From Sediminitomix flava (GTDB lineage: Bacteria; Bacteroidota; Bacteroidia; Cytophagales; Flammeovirgaceae), in the NCBI RefSeq assembly GCF_003149185.1, contig NZ_QGDO01000006.1:124001-188000 (forward strand): 64,000 nt of DNA, written 5' to 3'. The position numbers were made by a program, and so were the translations under genes. Shown here in pieces: positions 17,745-26,895 of this stretch. Under the pieces are notes generated by a model. The model did no database searches. It was not told the DNA's origin and worked only from the letters and a program-made list of their open reading frames with translations. Each line of letters starts with the position of its first letter. The first letter of the stretch is position 1.

Positions 17745-18191
17745 TTATTTTTTTCTCAGTTTTTTGAAAAAACTTCGGATTAATTCTTCACATTCTTCAG
17801 CTTTGATTCCTGAAATAACCTGAGTTTTTGGATGGATGATTTTATCACTGACAGTGCTATATCCTCTTTTTAGGTCTGGAGCACCGTATACAATCCCTCC
17901 GATCTGACTCCAATACAAGCCTCCTCCGCACATGACACAAGGTTCCAAAGTAACATACAATGTACATTGATCGAGGTATCGATTTCCTAAATATTGAGTA
18001 GCGCTTGTAATCGCAATCATTTCTGCATGAGCTGTAGGATCGCCAAGTTTCTCAGTTTGATTATGACCTCTGCCTATAATTTTATTTTGACAAACCACTA
18101 CTGCACCTACAGGGATTTCATCTTCCTCATATGCTTTTTGAGCCTCTTTAAGGGCTTGATTCATAAAATATTCGTGGCTATAAAGCTCCAT
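17745..18191 (-). CDS. tadA: tRNA-specific adenosine deaminase
   Basis: A 148-residue zinc deaminase that converts A34 of tRNA-Arg(ACG) to inosine. His55-Ala-Glu57 and Pro84-Cys85-Val-Met-Cys88 supply the zinc ligands and the catalytic Glu. The N-terminal FMNQALKEAQKAYEEDEIPVG and C-terminal RSFFKKLRKK are typical of TadA rather than of guanine or cytosine deaminases. The length is normal. It is a single gene; no terminator was recognised between it and sod. Confidence 0.9.
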   Translation of the reverse strand: MELYSHEYFMNQALKEAQKAYEEDEIPVGAVVVCQNKIIGRGHNQTEKLGDPTAHAEMIAITSATQYLGNRYLDQCTLYVTLEPCVMCGGGLYWSQIGGIVYGAPDLKRGYSTVSDKIIHPKTQVISGIKAEECEELIRSFFKKLRKK

Positions 18192-18570
18192 AGTTTTGTT
18201 AATGCTGAAGGTTGAATGATGTTTGGCACAAAGTTGGATAATATTAAGATATATTCCGATTTCGTGTTATACGGTCGAATATGTAATTCTTTGAATAATC
18301 GCTTAAAATTATGGGGAAATCACTTCTTCGAAAGTGAATAGAATCCCTTTTTTAGATAGAAATACTCATAAATTCGGTAAACACAGTCTTTGAATAGACT
18401 AAAAATTTACTCTTTTATTGTGATTACCTTAAAACCTTTAAATATTTGTTAGGAATACCCAAACAAGTAAAACTGTGATAATTCACAAGAAGACTCAAAT
18501 TCAATCAAAGGTTTTTAAATAGAATAAAACTAAGAATTTTATTTTTTTCACTTGCTAAAAACTACAACCA
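18192..18570. other. intergenic region, 379 nt
   Basis: This is the divergent promoter region between tadA and the ECF sigma gene. No -7 consensus, ORF or repeat stands out. Confidence 0.5.
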
Positions 18571-19167
18571 ATGGGGAAATATAAAGTTAAAGATTCTGAT
18601 CTTGTTCAGCAGTACAAAAATGGAAATGAATTAGCTTTTGAAACCTTATTAAATAGGTATAAAAACAAGCTATTTACTACAATCTTACTTGTCGTGAAAG
18701 ACTCTGATGTAGCTGAAGATTTACTACAAGATACGTTTATCAAAGCTATAAATACGATAAAGTCTGGGCGATACAATGAAGAAGGTAAGTTTATGCCATG
18801 GATCACTCGTATTGCTCACAATATGGCTATCGATTATTTCAGAAAGCAAAAAAGATATCCATCTATGGTCATGGAGGAGAGCCTTCCATTGTTCAATACG
18901 ATGGACTTTGCAGAGGATTCTTATGAGTCGGTGCAAATCAAAAAAGAAACTTATGATAAACTACGTTTCTATATTGAGCAGTTACCAGATACTCAGCGTG
19001 AGGTCTTAATGATGCGTCATTACATGCAGATGAGTTTCCAAGAAATAGCAGATTCTACCAATGTGAGTATCAATACAGCTCTTGGGCGTATGAGATATGC
19101 TTTGATCAACTTGAGAAAGTTGATGGAACAAAGTGCTACTTTTGAAGTAAGTGAGGCACTGATCTAA
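18571..19167 (+). CDS. ECF-type RNA polymerase sigma factor
   Basis: A 198-residue sigma-70 group 4 protein. Region 2 (about 10-95) has FETLLNRYKNKLF, DLLQDTFIKA and the -10-recognition helix WITRIAHNMAIDYFRKQKR; region 4 (about 130-185) has LPDTQREVLMMRH and the helix-turn-helix SFQEIADSTNVSINTALGRM. It directs polymerase to a specific regulon. No anti-sigma gene is adjacent, unlike the FecR-paired sigma factors used for TonB receptors. Its signal is unknown. A strong terminator follows. Confidence 0.9.
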   Translation: MGKYKVKDSDLVQQYKNGNELAFETLLNRYKNKLFTTILLVVKDSDVAEDLLQDTFIKAINTIKSGRYNEEGKFMPWITRIAHNMAIDYFRKQKRYPSMVMEESLPLFNTMDFAEDSYESVQIKKETYDKLRFYIEQLPDTQREVLMMRHYMQMSFQEIADSTNVSINTALGRMRYALINLRKLMEQSATFEVSEALI

Positions 19168-19198
19168 TTCGAATATATTTCCCCAATAATATATGATG

Positions 19199-19224
19199 AA
19201 CTCTTACCAAGCTTGGTAAGAGTT
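19199..19224. terminator. palindromic terminator between sigma and RCK genes
   Basis: A perfect palindrome, CTCTTACCAAGCTTGGTAAG plus AG, extended by AA/TT and followed by T6 on the plus strand. It sits between convergent genes. Confidence 0.85.
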
Positions 19225-19233
19225 TTTTATTTC

Positions 19234-19926
19234 TTAGCTGTTCACTTTCAAGAACGTCTCAATATCTTCATCTAACCCAAAAATGACAAGTTCATCTTGT
19301 GCTTCTAGCTCTATATCCGATCGAATCTTTTTGATTAAATGCTGCTGACGATAGCGGTGTCCATCTTTAGTGGTTTCGTAAGTACGTTTGATTGCCAATA
19401 ATTCTAAGTTGTAGTTTTCCTCAAAGTCTAACTCACCAACAGTTTTTTGAATTAATCGAATGGGAAGACTTACATCTGCAATTTGATGGTTGTCAGGTAA
19501 ACTCAAAAAAGAATGCATGTGAGGGTTCAACAGCGTTTCAGCAATTGCTTCTCCCATCGCATCTTCGGGAGAAATAACTTCAGAAACCCCTAGTTTGTCT
19601 AGGATGATTTTCTGCTGAGGGCTTACAACCCTTGCTATAATTCTTTTAATGTTCAATTCAAGCAATTGAACAACAGTAAGTAAAAGCCCTTCAATATTTT
19701 CCCCAATAGCCACAAGTACAGCATCCATATCTTGAACGCTTTGTGCTTTTAGTGCTTTCCCGTCAGTAGAATCTAAAGCTACAGCAAAAGCTACTTCGTC
19801 TTTTATTATTTCTATTCTATCTATGTTTTTGTCTATGGCTAGCACTTCTGCACCTTCGTGAGAAAGTTTACGAGCAACGGCAGAGCCAAATTGCCCTAAT
19901 CCAATGACTGCGAATTTCTGAGTCAT
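19234..19926 (-). CDS. RCK/TrkA-type K+ channel regulatory protein (KtrA-like)
   Basis: A 230-residue cytosolic regulator. The N-terminal Rossmann RCK domain starts with VIGLGQFGSAVARKL and has the acidic end of the second strand (AIDKN) for nucleotide binding; RCK-C (about 145-225) ends with DELVIFGLDEDIETFL. KtrA/TrkA proteins gate a membrane K+ transporter in response to ATP, ADP, NAD(H) or c-di-AMP. The matching membrane subunit (KtrB/TrkH) is not adjacent, which is unusual for KtrA. It is a single-gene unit. Confidence 0.85.
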   Translation of the reverse strand: MTQKFAVIGLGQFGSAVARKLSHEGAEVLAIDKNIDRIEIIKDEVAFAVALDSTDGKALKAQSVQDMDAVLVAIGENIEGLLLTVVQLLELNIKRIIARVVSPQQKIILDKLGVSEVISPEDAMGEAIAETLLNPHMHSFLSLPDNHQIADVSLPIRLIQKTVGELDFEENYNLELLAIKRTYETTKDGHRYRQQHLIKKIRSDIELEAQDELVIFGLDEDIETFLKVNS

Positions 19927-20324
19927 AAAATTTTATGAGTTAAATTGATGTGTTGTAACCGATTTTTTTACGTCGAAAAAAAGAAGTTGGTTAAAAATAC
20001 GATTGAATTTTAAATTGAACTTGTTTTTCGGCTATTGAAAAGAAAAAAGTTCTAAATAATTTATTTTATATTGACCTAAATATACTTTTCTATTCTATTT
20101 TGGCTCAAAATCTTAATAAGTAACTCTTAGTTAAAAATAGACAAAGTACTTTTTGCAAATTTTATAGTTTTTAATTTCGTTTTGAAGAGTAAGTAGTAAT
20201 ACTTCTTAAAATGTTTTCTTCAAGCTACAAAAGCATAAAATAAAGTTAAGATATTCATAAGAATCGCTGTTTGGGAAAAAACAGGATTCTTAGCAAATTT
20301 GCATTGTATTATCTAGTTTTTTAT
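19927..20324. other. intergenic region, about 400 nt
   Basis: An AT-rich divergent region before nrnA. No promoter consensus or ORF is convincing; an apparent TTG-started extension of nrnA from 20271 is rejected. Confidence 0.5.
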
Positions 20325-21350
20325 ATGTACAATTTTAAGGATCTTCAACAATATCTAGCAACACCAAGAAAGGCTGTTATTTTGCCACACCAAAAACCAG
20401 ATGCAGATGCATTAGGCTCTTGCCTAGCTTTGGCTTCTTACTTGGGAAAAGCAGGGCACAATACTACAGTTATTTCTCCAAATGATTATCCTACCTTCTT
20501 GAATTGGATGGAAGGGCATGATAAGGTTGTTGTCTATGATAATGGCAATGAAGAAAAGTCAGCTAAGATTATTGGAGAAGCAGACATTATCTTTTGTCTT
20601 GATTTCTCTTCTTTAAATCGAGTTGACAAAATGGAGAATTTGGTGAAGGCTCAGCTAGGAAAAAAGAAATTCGTAGTTATTGACCATCACCAAGGAAAAG
20701 AAGACTTTGCAGACTTTGAACTATGGGATATCAGTGCAGCAGCAACAGCGCAACTGATTTATGAATTCATCTTGATGGACGAAGGTAGCCATAAGATTGA
20801 CATCCCGATGGCAGCAAATATTTATGCGGGAATAATGACTGATACAGGTTCTTTCAAGTATCCTGGTACTTCAAGCAGAACTCACCGCATAGCAGCAGAC
20901 CTTAAAGACTTAGGTTTAGACACCGCTAAGATTCATAACCTTGTTTATGACAATAACTCTGAGAATAGAATCAAATTTTTAGGTTTTGCCCTAAATCAAA
21001 GATTAACGATTCTCAGACCACTTAAGGCTGCGTATTTTGCCATTACTGAAAAAGACCAACAGCGTTTTAATACACAAACAGGAGATAGTGAGGGCGTGGT
21101 CAACTACGCTTTATCTATTGAAGGTATTCGAATTGCAGCATTTTTTAAAGAGCAAGAAGGGAATGTCAAAATTTCTTTCCGTTCGATCGGTGATTTCTCT
21201 GTAGCTGAGTTGGCTGCTAACTATTTTAATGGTGGTGGGCACAAAAATGCAGCAGGAGGAATTCTGAGAAACTCAAATCTTGATATTGCAATTCAAACCT
21301 TTGAGGAGGCGCTTTCGAGTATGTTATCAGTTAAAATCGAAAATCAATAA
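20325..21350 (+). CDS. nrnA: DHH/DHHA1 phosphoesterase, oligoribonuclease/pAp phosphatase
   Basis: A 341-residue enzyme starting at ATG 20325 (MYNFKDLQQYL). The DHH domain has PHQKPDADALGS, CLDFS and VIDHHQG; DHHA1 ends with the GGGHKNAAGG motif that binds the substrate phosphate. NrnA degrades nanoRNA dinucleotides and dephosphorylates pAp. The gene is 11 nt upstream of a FKBP lipoprotein gene. A NrnA gene beside FKBP lipoproteins recalls the gldI neighbourhood of gliding Bacteroidota. Confidence 0.9.
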   Translation: MYNFKDLQQYLATPRKAVILPHQKPDADALGSCLALASYLGKAGHNTTVISPNDYPTFLNWMEGHDKVVVYDNGNEEKSAKIIGEADIIFCLDFSSLNRVDKMENLVKAQLGKKKFVVIDHHQGKEDFADFELWDISAAATAQLIYEFILMDEGSHKIDIPMAANIYAGIMTDTGSFKYPGTSSRTHRIAADLKDLGLDTAKIHNLVYDNNSENRIKFLGFALNQRLTILRPLKAAYFAITEKDQQRFNTQTGDSEGVVNYALSIEGIRIAAFFKEQEGNVKISFRSIGDFSVAELAANYFNGGGHKNAAGGILRNSNLDIAIQTFEEALSSMLSVKIENQ

Positions 21351-21361
21351 AAAACTTTTTA

Positions 21362-22714
21362 ATGAACTGGAGAAAAAAAATACTTTGGAGTGCATGTGTT
21401 GCATCTCTAGGGTTGTATACGGCTTGTAGTTCTTCTGAGGAATCAGGTGAGACAAGTGCGGGTCACAAGTATAAGCGAATCATTGCCGCTGAAAATAAAG
21501 GCGTAGTAGACTCTTTACTAGTAAAGCCAAAGTCTAATACTTACGTATCGTATAGAGGAGAGGTAGTAAATGCCAAAGATTCTGTATTAGCAGAGTTTGG
21601 TTATATGTATGATATGCCATCTTTTACACCTATTCGTAATGCTGAGTCTCCAAGAGGACTAGAAGAAATCTTGGTATTAGGTGCTCAAGGCGATAGCTTG
21701 GTGATGAATACAACAGCTGGTGACATGATGTTCAGAGGTCTTGATCCACAAGATGAATTAGAGCTTCGTGTACGTCTTCTAAAAGTATATGACGATGTTA
21801 AAGTTGTAAGAGCTGAAGCTGATTCTCTTCGTAAGATTGCAATGGAGAAGCGTGAATCTTTTATGGAGGAACGTTATGAAGAAGAAAAAGCAAGCATCGA
21901 AGAATATGCAAAAGCAAATAATCTTGAGTTGTTACAAGCTGAAAATGGTACTTACTATGTAATTACTGAGCAAGGTAATGGCGGTAAATATACAGAAGGT
22001 GAAACAGCTGTAATGAACTACAGAGGTACTTTGTTAGAGTCTGGAAAAGAATTCGATAACTCTTACGATAGAGGAGAGTCTTTCAAATTTAAGCCAGGTA
22101 AAAAACAAGTTATAGCGGGTTGGGATGCTGTTGTTCCTTTATTGGATGAAGGTTCGAAAGCTATTATTCTTATTCCTTCAAAATTGGGATATCAGGATAG
22201 AGTAAGCCCAACAATTCCAGCAAATGCTACATTGAAATTTGAGGTTGAAGTAGTAGGGTTCATGGATGATGTTGAACTTGAAGAGCAACGTCTGAAAGAT
22301 ATGGAAGCTCGTGTACAGAAAGAAAAAGCTGATCTTGTTGCCTACGTAAAAGATAATTCTTTGACAAGTACAAAAACTGAATCAGGTTTACAGTATGTAA
22401 TCACAGAAGAAGGTTCAGGAGAGTATCCTCAAGTAGGAGATACTGTAGTTGTGCACTACACAGGTACTTTGTTGAATGGTAAAAAATTCGATTCTTCATT
22501 GGATAGAAACGAGACTTTTGAATTCGCTTTAGGACAAGGTCGAGTAATTAAAGGATGGGATGAAGGTATCGCATTAATGAAGAAAGGTTCGAAGGCAACA
22601 CTATTGATTCCTTCCAATTTAGGTTATGGAGAAAGAGGTGCTGGTGCAGATATTCCTCCATATAGTCCATTAAAGTTCGATGTAGAGCTTGTGGATGTTA
22701 AAAAGGCGAAGTAA
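21362..22714 (+). CDS. lipoprotein with two FKBP-type peptidyl-prolyl isomerase domains
   Basis: A 450-residue lipoprotein with lipobox LYTAC (Cys22). After an N-terminal domain and a helical, charged stretch, two FKBP domains follow (about 200-300 and 350-450). Both keep the active-site pattern: NYRGTLLESGKEFDNS, VIAGWD, LGYQ in the first; HYTGTLLNGKKFDSS, VIKGWDEG, LGYGERGAG in the second. It should assist proline isomerisation and folding of periplasmic or outer-membrane proteins. It is 11 nt after nrnA and the first of three FKBP lipoproteins. The GldI-like function is inferred from neighbourhood and lipidation. Confidence 0.88.
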   Translation: MNWRKKILWSACVASLGLYTACSSSEESGETSAGHKYKRIIAAENKGVVDSLLVKPKSNTYVSYRGEVVNAKDSVLAEFGYMYDMPSFTPIRNAESPRGLEEILVLGAQGDSLVMNTTAGDMMFRGLDPQDELELRVRLLKVYDDVKVVRAEADSLRKIAMEKRESFMEERYEEEKASIEEYAKANNLELLQAENGTYYVITEQGNGGKYTEGETAVMNYRGTLLESGKEFDNSYDRGESFKFKPGKKQVIAGWDAVVPLLDEGSKAIILIPSKLGYQDRVSPTIPANATLKFEVEVVGFMDDVELEEQRLKDMEARVQKEKADLVAYVKDNSLTSTKTESGLQYVITEEGSGEYPQVGDTVVVHYTGTLLNGKKFDSSLDRNETFEFALGQGRVIKGWDEGIALMKKGSKATLLIPSNLGYGERGAGADIPPYSPLKFDVELVDVKKAK

Positions 22715-22755
22715 TAAAAAGAAATCTTCAAAAAACAACGTTTTTTTCATTGAAC

Positions 22756-22833
22756 GTGTCTAAATTAGTGGTCTATTTCCTATGGCTTAAAATATGTCAT
22801 TTGAAATTAGACCACTAATCGTTTTTAAGACAC
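22756..22833 (+). terminator. long inverted repeat / terminator between FKBP genes
   Basis: ATTAGTGGTCTATTTC (22764-22779) pairs with GAAATTAGACCACTAAT (22803-22819) with one bulge, followed by CGTTTTTAAG. Outer arms GTGTC (22756-22760) and GACAC (22829-22833) extend the pairing. It is unusually long for a terminator here and could split the FKBP cluster into two transcripts. Confidence 0.65.
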
Positions 22834-22862
22834 AGTAGTGCGGATTCAGACTTCTACTTTTT

Positions 22863-23816
22863 ATGAGAGCAAAGATATATACGTTGATGTTAACAGCTTT
22901 GAGTTTTTCTATGACTAGCTGTTTTGATGATACAGATGACATAACACAGGAGAATATCAACACCATTGAGGCATTTTTAACTGAAAATGACCTTTTAGAG
23001 AATGCAGTAAAAACCTCAAGTGGTTCTTATGTAGTTACAGTAGAAGAGGGAAGTTCTAAAAATGCTGAGTCTAATTTAGTTTTAGAAACCGATTACTACG
23101 CTTATATCTTTGATCCGAACGCTGAAAATGGAGAAGGTCAATATCTTGGAATTTCACAAGGTTTTAAATTCATTCCGGATTCATCAATTTTTTCACTAGG
23201 ATTTAGTGAAGGAGTTCAAGAGATGACTGAAGGTCAGCGTGCAGAATTTTATATTCCTTCGGGAATACCAGCAGGTGCTTCTCCTGGTTTTTCTACTGAT
23301 GTTCTTATTCCATCAGGGGCAATTTTCAAATATGACACACGTCTTAAAGCTATTCGCACCTTGGCTGAACAGAACGCCATGGAAGATGAGTTGATTGAAG
23401 AGTCATTAGATTCTTTGGCTAGAGATGTGTTAACTGAAATTGGAGAGTTACCAGAACCTTTTGTTATTGAAGATTTAATCGAAAGATTAGATTCTGGGGT
23501 AGTAAAAGTTAGAATTTTATCGAGAGGAGATACAACCTCAGTAACAACAGATAGCCAAGTGAATGCAGATTATCAAGGTTTTTTCCTTGAAAACGGTGAT
23601 ATGTTTGATGAAGCATTCGATACAACTTTTGAACTAGATACAACAAGCTTTGTATTTGGTTTTAGTCAAGGGCTATTGAATATGAAGCAAGGAGAAAGAG
23701 CATTGATCTTTATTCCTTCAAGAGCTGGTTATGGGGCTACAGGTTCATCGGATGGAACTATTCCTCCATTTGAACCAATTTACTTCGATGTTTATGTACG
23801 AGAGGTAACAGAATAA
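22863..23816 (+). CDS. lipoprotein with two degenerate FKBP-like domains
   Basis: A 317-residue lipoprotein with lipobox SMTSC (Cys20). Two FKBP-like folds can be traced (about 65-165 and 215-317), but the first lacks the VIxGW core (it reads SLGFSEGVQEM) and the second has VFGFSQGLLNM in its place, so the Trp that floors the active site is missing in both. The second keeps FIPSRAGYGATG and IPPFEPIYFDV. It probably binds client proteins without efficient isomerase activity. It lies between two other FKBP lipoprotein genes, 31 nt from the third. Confidence 0.75.
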   Translation: MRAKIYTLMLTALSFSMTSCFDDTDDITQENINTIEAFLTENDLLENAVKTSSGSYVVTVEEGSSKNAESNLVLETDYYAYIFDPNAENGEGQYLGISQGFKFIPDSSIFSLGFSEGVQEMTEGQRAEFYIPSGIPAGASPGFSTDVLIPSGAIFKYDTRLKAIRTLAEQNAMEDELIEESLDSLARDVLTEIGELPEPFVIEDLIERLDSGVVKVRILSRGDTTSVTTDSQVNADYQGFFLENGDMFDEAFDTTFELDTTSFVFGFSQGLLNMKQGERALIFIPSRAGYGATGSSDGTIPPFEPIYFDVYVREVTE

Positions 23817-23847
23817 TAACGACGAGAGCTAGAAAACAACGAATAGA

Positions 23848-24417
23848 ATGAGAAGAAGTATTATTTATAGCTTACTCTTTTTGGGTAGCATTTTTACATC
23901 TTGTAATAATTTTGGAGGATCAGAATTTGACCAATCAGAAATTGAGCAAATGCAGATAGAGACGCATATTGATTATCTGTCTGATTTATTTGCTGCTGAG
24001 TATGGTCTAGGAGATGATTTTGATTTCAGACAAGTTGAAGGATATCAGATCACAGAAGAAACGGGGATTCATATTCTTCCTATTCCAAGTCCATTTCCTC
24101 AACCAGATACAATAATCAATGCCACAGTTGGAGACACACTCTTGATTGATTATATCGGGTCTACTTTAGATGGGGTTATTTTTGATCAGAGCACTGATAT
24201 TTCAGGCCCATTTGAAATGGTTGTAGGAGCTACAGATGTTATTCCTGGATGGACTGAAGTATTTAGAGGAGAACTACCAGTAGGAGGTTCTACTATTTAT
24301 CTATTCCCTTCTGCTACGGGTTATGGGGTTACAGGTAGGTTACCCGAAATCAAATCTAATGCAATATTACAGTTTGAAGTAACGATTGATAGTGTAAACT
24401 TTAAGGCACCTATTTAG
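23848..24417 (+). CDS. single-domain FKBP-type lipoprotein
   Basis: A 189-residue lipoprotein with lipobox IFTSC (Cys19). After about 60 residues a single FKBP domain follows: LLIDYIGSTLDGVIFDQS, VIPGWTEVF and GYGVTGRLP, with a final strand ILQFEVTIDSV. The active-site Trp and Tyr are kept, unlike in its upstream neighbour. Size and layout resemble GldI, a lipoprotein isomerase needed for gliding and type IX secretion in Flavobacterium, but many non-GldI homologues exist. It ends the cluster before a strong terminator. Confidence 0.75.
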   Translation: MRRSIIYSLLFLGSIFTSCNNFGGSEFDQSEIEQMQIETHIDYLSDLFAAEYGLGDDFDFRQVEGYQITEETGIHILPIPSPFPQPDTIINATVGDTLLIDYIGSTLDGVIFDQSTDISGPFEMVVGATDVIPGWTEVFRGELPVGGSTIYLFPSATGYGVTGRLPEIKSNAILQFEVTIDSVNFKAPI

Positions 24418-24442
24418 CCTTCATAATACTTCTTTTCAAAAG

Positions 24443-24481
24443 AAAAAGCCTTTCTATTTTACATGAATAGAAAGGCTTTTT
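24443..24481. terminator. bidirectional hairpin after the FKBP cluster
   Basis: AAAAAGCCTTTCTATT (24443-24458) pairs with AATAGAAAGGCTTTTT (24466-24481) without mismatch. It separates convergent genes. Confidence 0.9.
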
Positions 24482-24492
24482 CTATTTAGAAA

Positions 24493-25125
24493 TTATATCG
24501 TTTTGTATAAATCTGCTGATTTTTTTCTAACCTTCTGCATCTGCTGATAGCTATCATCTTCTGAGCGATAGCCAAGCGGAATAACAACCGTCGGTAGCAG
24601 ATTCTTCTCGGATAAATTGAGTATTTCTACATATGCTGCAGGGTCAAATCCTTCCATAGGGCATGAGTCAACATTTTCAAGTGCAGCAGCTGCTAATATG
24701 TTACCCACAGCAATGTATACTTGCTTCTGAGCCCATACCGTTAGTTCTTCTTGTGATCGAGAATTTACGGTGCCTTTCATCATTTGACTGAACTCTTCTA
24801 ACATTGAAACTTCTAACCCACGAGTATCGGCTATTTGTTTAATATAAAGGTCAACATCATGTGTAGAAAGGCTTGAGTTTGCACACAATACTAACAGGTG
24901 TGAGGCATCCACAATTTGAGTCTGATTCCAAGAAGCATCTTTAAGTTTAGCTCTCAGTTCTTTATTTTCTATAAGAAGAAATGTATAAGGTTGTAAGCCG
25001 TATGATGAAGCAGAAAGGCGTCCAGCCTCTAAAATGCGTTCAAGTTTTTCTACTGAAACTTCTTTTGTGTTATCAAATTTTTTGACGGCATATCGCCAAT
25101 TTAGTGCATCAATGAAGGTATTCAT
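24493..25125 (-). CDS. nitroreductase-family NAD(P)H-dependent oxidoreductase (NfsB-like)
   Basis: A 210-residue flavoenzyme. WRYAVKKFDNTK is the N-terminal FMN-binding segment; RLSASSYGLQPYTFLLIEN and the C-terminal VVIPLGYRSEDD complete the FMN site. Members of this branch reduce nitroaromatics, quinones or dihydropteridines with NAD(P)H; the physiological substrate is not deducible. It is cytosolic (no leader), a single gene, convergent with the FKBP cluster. Confidence 0.85.
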   Translation of the reverse strand: MNTFIDALNWRYAVKKFDNTKEVSVEKLERILEAGRLSASSYGLQPYTFLLIENKELRAKLKDASWNQTQIVDASHLLVLCANSSLSTHDVDLYIKQIADTRGLEVSMLEEFSQMMKGTVNSRSQEELTVWAQKQVYIAVGNILAAAALENVDSCPMEGFDPAAYVEILNLSEKNLLPTVVIPLGYRSEDDSYQQMQKVRKKSADLYKTI

Positions 25126-25393
25126 GATTTATTTACGCAATGTTTAGTGTGAATTTGGTTAAAGTATGAATTACTATTTGTCTAAATATTAAGGTGATGA
25201 ATATCTAAAAGTTTAAGTATTCATACTAGAATATCTAAACATTAATTAAATGATACAAGCGAAGAGTAAAATGTGCATAGTTTTTGCCTAAAAAGCTTGA
25301 AGTAACTAAAACCAAATCGAGATCAGGAAAGCAACTGATTATATACTATAAAAGGAGACTTTTCGTTCTACTATAAATAACACTCAAAGGATA

Positions 25394-26704
25394 ATGAATC
25401 TTATGAAAAGATTAGTTTTAATAGCCTCATTATGTTCGGTTCTGGGTATTTTTTCAGCTTCAGCTCAAGATAATGCCGATATGGTATTCTTTAAATTGGG
25501 TGAGCAGATGAAAGCCAAAGGAGATTTTCAAGCAGCAATCAGTAATTATGATTTAGGTCTTGCAGTCGCAGATACTTCTTCACTTATTTACAATTCAAAA
25601 GGAGAGTGTTTGTTAGCATTGAAGCAAACTGATAAGGCTATTGAGGCATGGAATAAAGCATTGAGTTTGAGAAGTAATTACCCTCAAGTATTTCAGTCAT
25701 TATTGAAGGTTTATAAAGAGACTAAAAATGATTTAAAATACATTGAAACGCTAGATAAATATGCACAAGTCCTTTCTCCTGGAGATAAGGCAACAAGTTA
25801 TTTAGAGATCGCAAATCTTTATTATAACTCTGGAGATAAGGTTAAAGCGCTTGAGTATAGTCAAAAGTCTTATAAAGAAATTTCTGCTAAGACAGAAGCA
25901 TATTACTTAGCAGGTTTGATTTATAATGAGCAAAAGAAATTTGCAGAAGCTGCAACTGTGCTTAAAAAAGGTGTTGGTTTTCTGAATTCTTCAGACCCAA
26001 AATCTAGTGCTAAGTTTTATTATAACTGGGGATTGGCTCTTTACAATGGAGGAAAGTTTGAAGAGTCGGTTGAAATTCTTCAGAAAGCAAGTTATGGACC
26101 TTACAAGCCTAAGGTTGCTAGATTGATGCCTGATTATTATTACAATGTAGCATCAACTATGATGACTCTTCATGAATGGGATGAGGCAGAAACAATGTTG
26201 AAAAAAGCATTGACTATTGACCCTAGCTTTGCTAAGGCAAACTTAATGTTGGCTGATTTAGCCCTTAAAAGAGCAGGTACTGCATCGGCTGTTGGTTATT
26301 ATGATAAAGCCTTGAAAGGAAAGACAGGAAATGATAAGCAAACAGTAGAGATTTACTCAGAATATATTGACTTATTGATTTTGAGTCATAAATATTCAGA
26401 AGCTTCTAAATTGGCAGAACAGTGTTTAACTAAGTACCCTCAAGCTCTTGGAGTAGCTTATTTGAAAGCAGTTGCTTATGGTAAGAATAACCAAAAAGAT
26501 GCTGCAATTAGCCAGTTGAAGCAGTTGTTGACAAAACCAGGACTTGCACCAATTGATAAAGTGACTTATACGTTCACTATTGGAATGTTTGAAAAAGATG
26601 CAAATAAAGAAAAGGCTACCTCAACGTTTAATAAAGCGAAGAAAGGTCCTTTCTCAAATGCAGCAGATTATATGTTAGTACAGCTAGGAGCAGTAGAGCT
26701 TTAG
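25394..26704 (+). CDS. secreted tetratricopeptide-repeat protein
   Basis: A 436-residue protein with a signal peptide (about 1-24, ending SASAQ). From residue 30 it is a chain of TPR repeats: GDFQAAISNYDLGL, QTDKAIEAWNKALSL, GDKVKALEYSQKSYK, KKFAEAATVLKKG, GKFEESVEILQKA, HEWDEAETMLKKAL and further copies to the C-terminus. It should act in the periplasm as a protein-protein scaffold. Two ATGs (codons 1 and 4) are possible starts. No partner is adjacent, and function is unknown. Confidence 0.8.
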   Translation: MNLMKRLVLIASLCSVLGIFSASAQDNADMVFFKLGEQMKAKGDFQAAISNYDLGLAVADTSSLIYNSKGECLLALKQTDKAIEAWNKALSLRSNYPQVFQSLLKVYKETKNDLKYIETLDKYAQVLSPGDKATSYLEIANLYYNSGDKVKALEYSQKSYKEISAKTEAYYLAGLIYNEQKKFAEAATVLKKGVGFLNSSDPKSSAKFYYNWGLALYNGGKFEESVEILQKASYGPYKPKVARLMPDYYYNVASTMMTLHEWDEAETMLKKALTIDPSFAKANLMLADLALKRAGTASAVGYYDKALKGKTGNDKQTVEIYSEYIDLLILSHKYSEASKLAEQCLTKYPQALGVAYLKAVAYGKNNQKDAAISQLKQLLTKPGLAPIDKVTYTFTIGMFEKDANKEKATSTFNKAKKGPFSNAADYMLVQLGAVEL

Positions 26705-26746
26705 TCTGTAACTAAATAAAAATACCAATTAGCTAAAAACTAAGTA

Positions 26747-26779
26747 AGCCATTGAAGATTAATTTCTTCTTTGGCTTTT
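26747..26779 (+). terminator. weak hairpin after the TPR gene
   Basis: AAGCCATTGAAGA pairs with TCTTCTTTGGCTT with two mismatches and is followed by T-rich sequence. Confidence 0.55.
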
Positions 26780-26812
26780 CTTTTTTGTATCATTAGTTGC
26801 GCAGAAAAAGAC

Positions 26813-26853
26813 AAACCCCGAAGAATAGGTTTAGCCTAATTCATTCGGGGTTT
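26813..26853 (-). terminator. hairpin terminator of rpoD
   Basis: AAACCCCGAA with TTCGGGGTTT, extended inward by GAATAGG / CCTAATTC round TTTAG. It is one of the longest stems in the window. Confidence 0.85.
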
Positions 26854-26895
26854 ATTTTATTACAAGAATAAAATACTATTATAATAGTTTATGTC

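Noticed and set aside
20271-20324. TTG-started N-terminal extension of nrnA
   Set aside because: The family starts at the ATG at 20325; the extension adds a hydrophobic stretch not found in NrnA.
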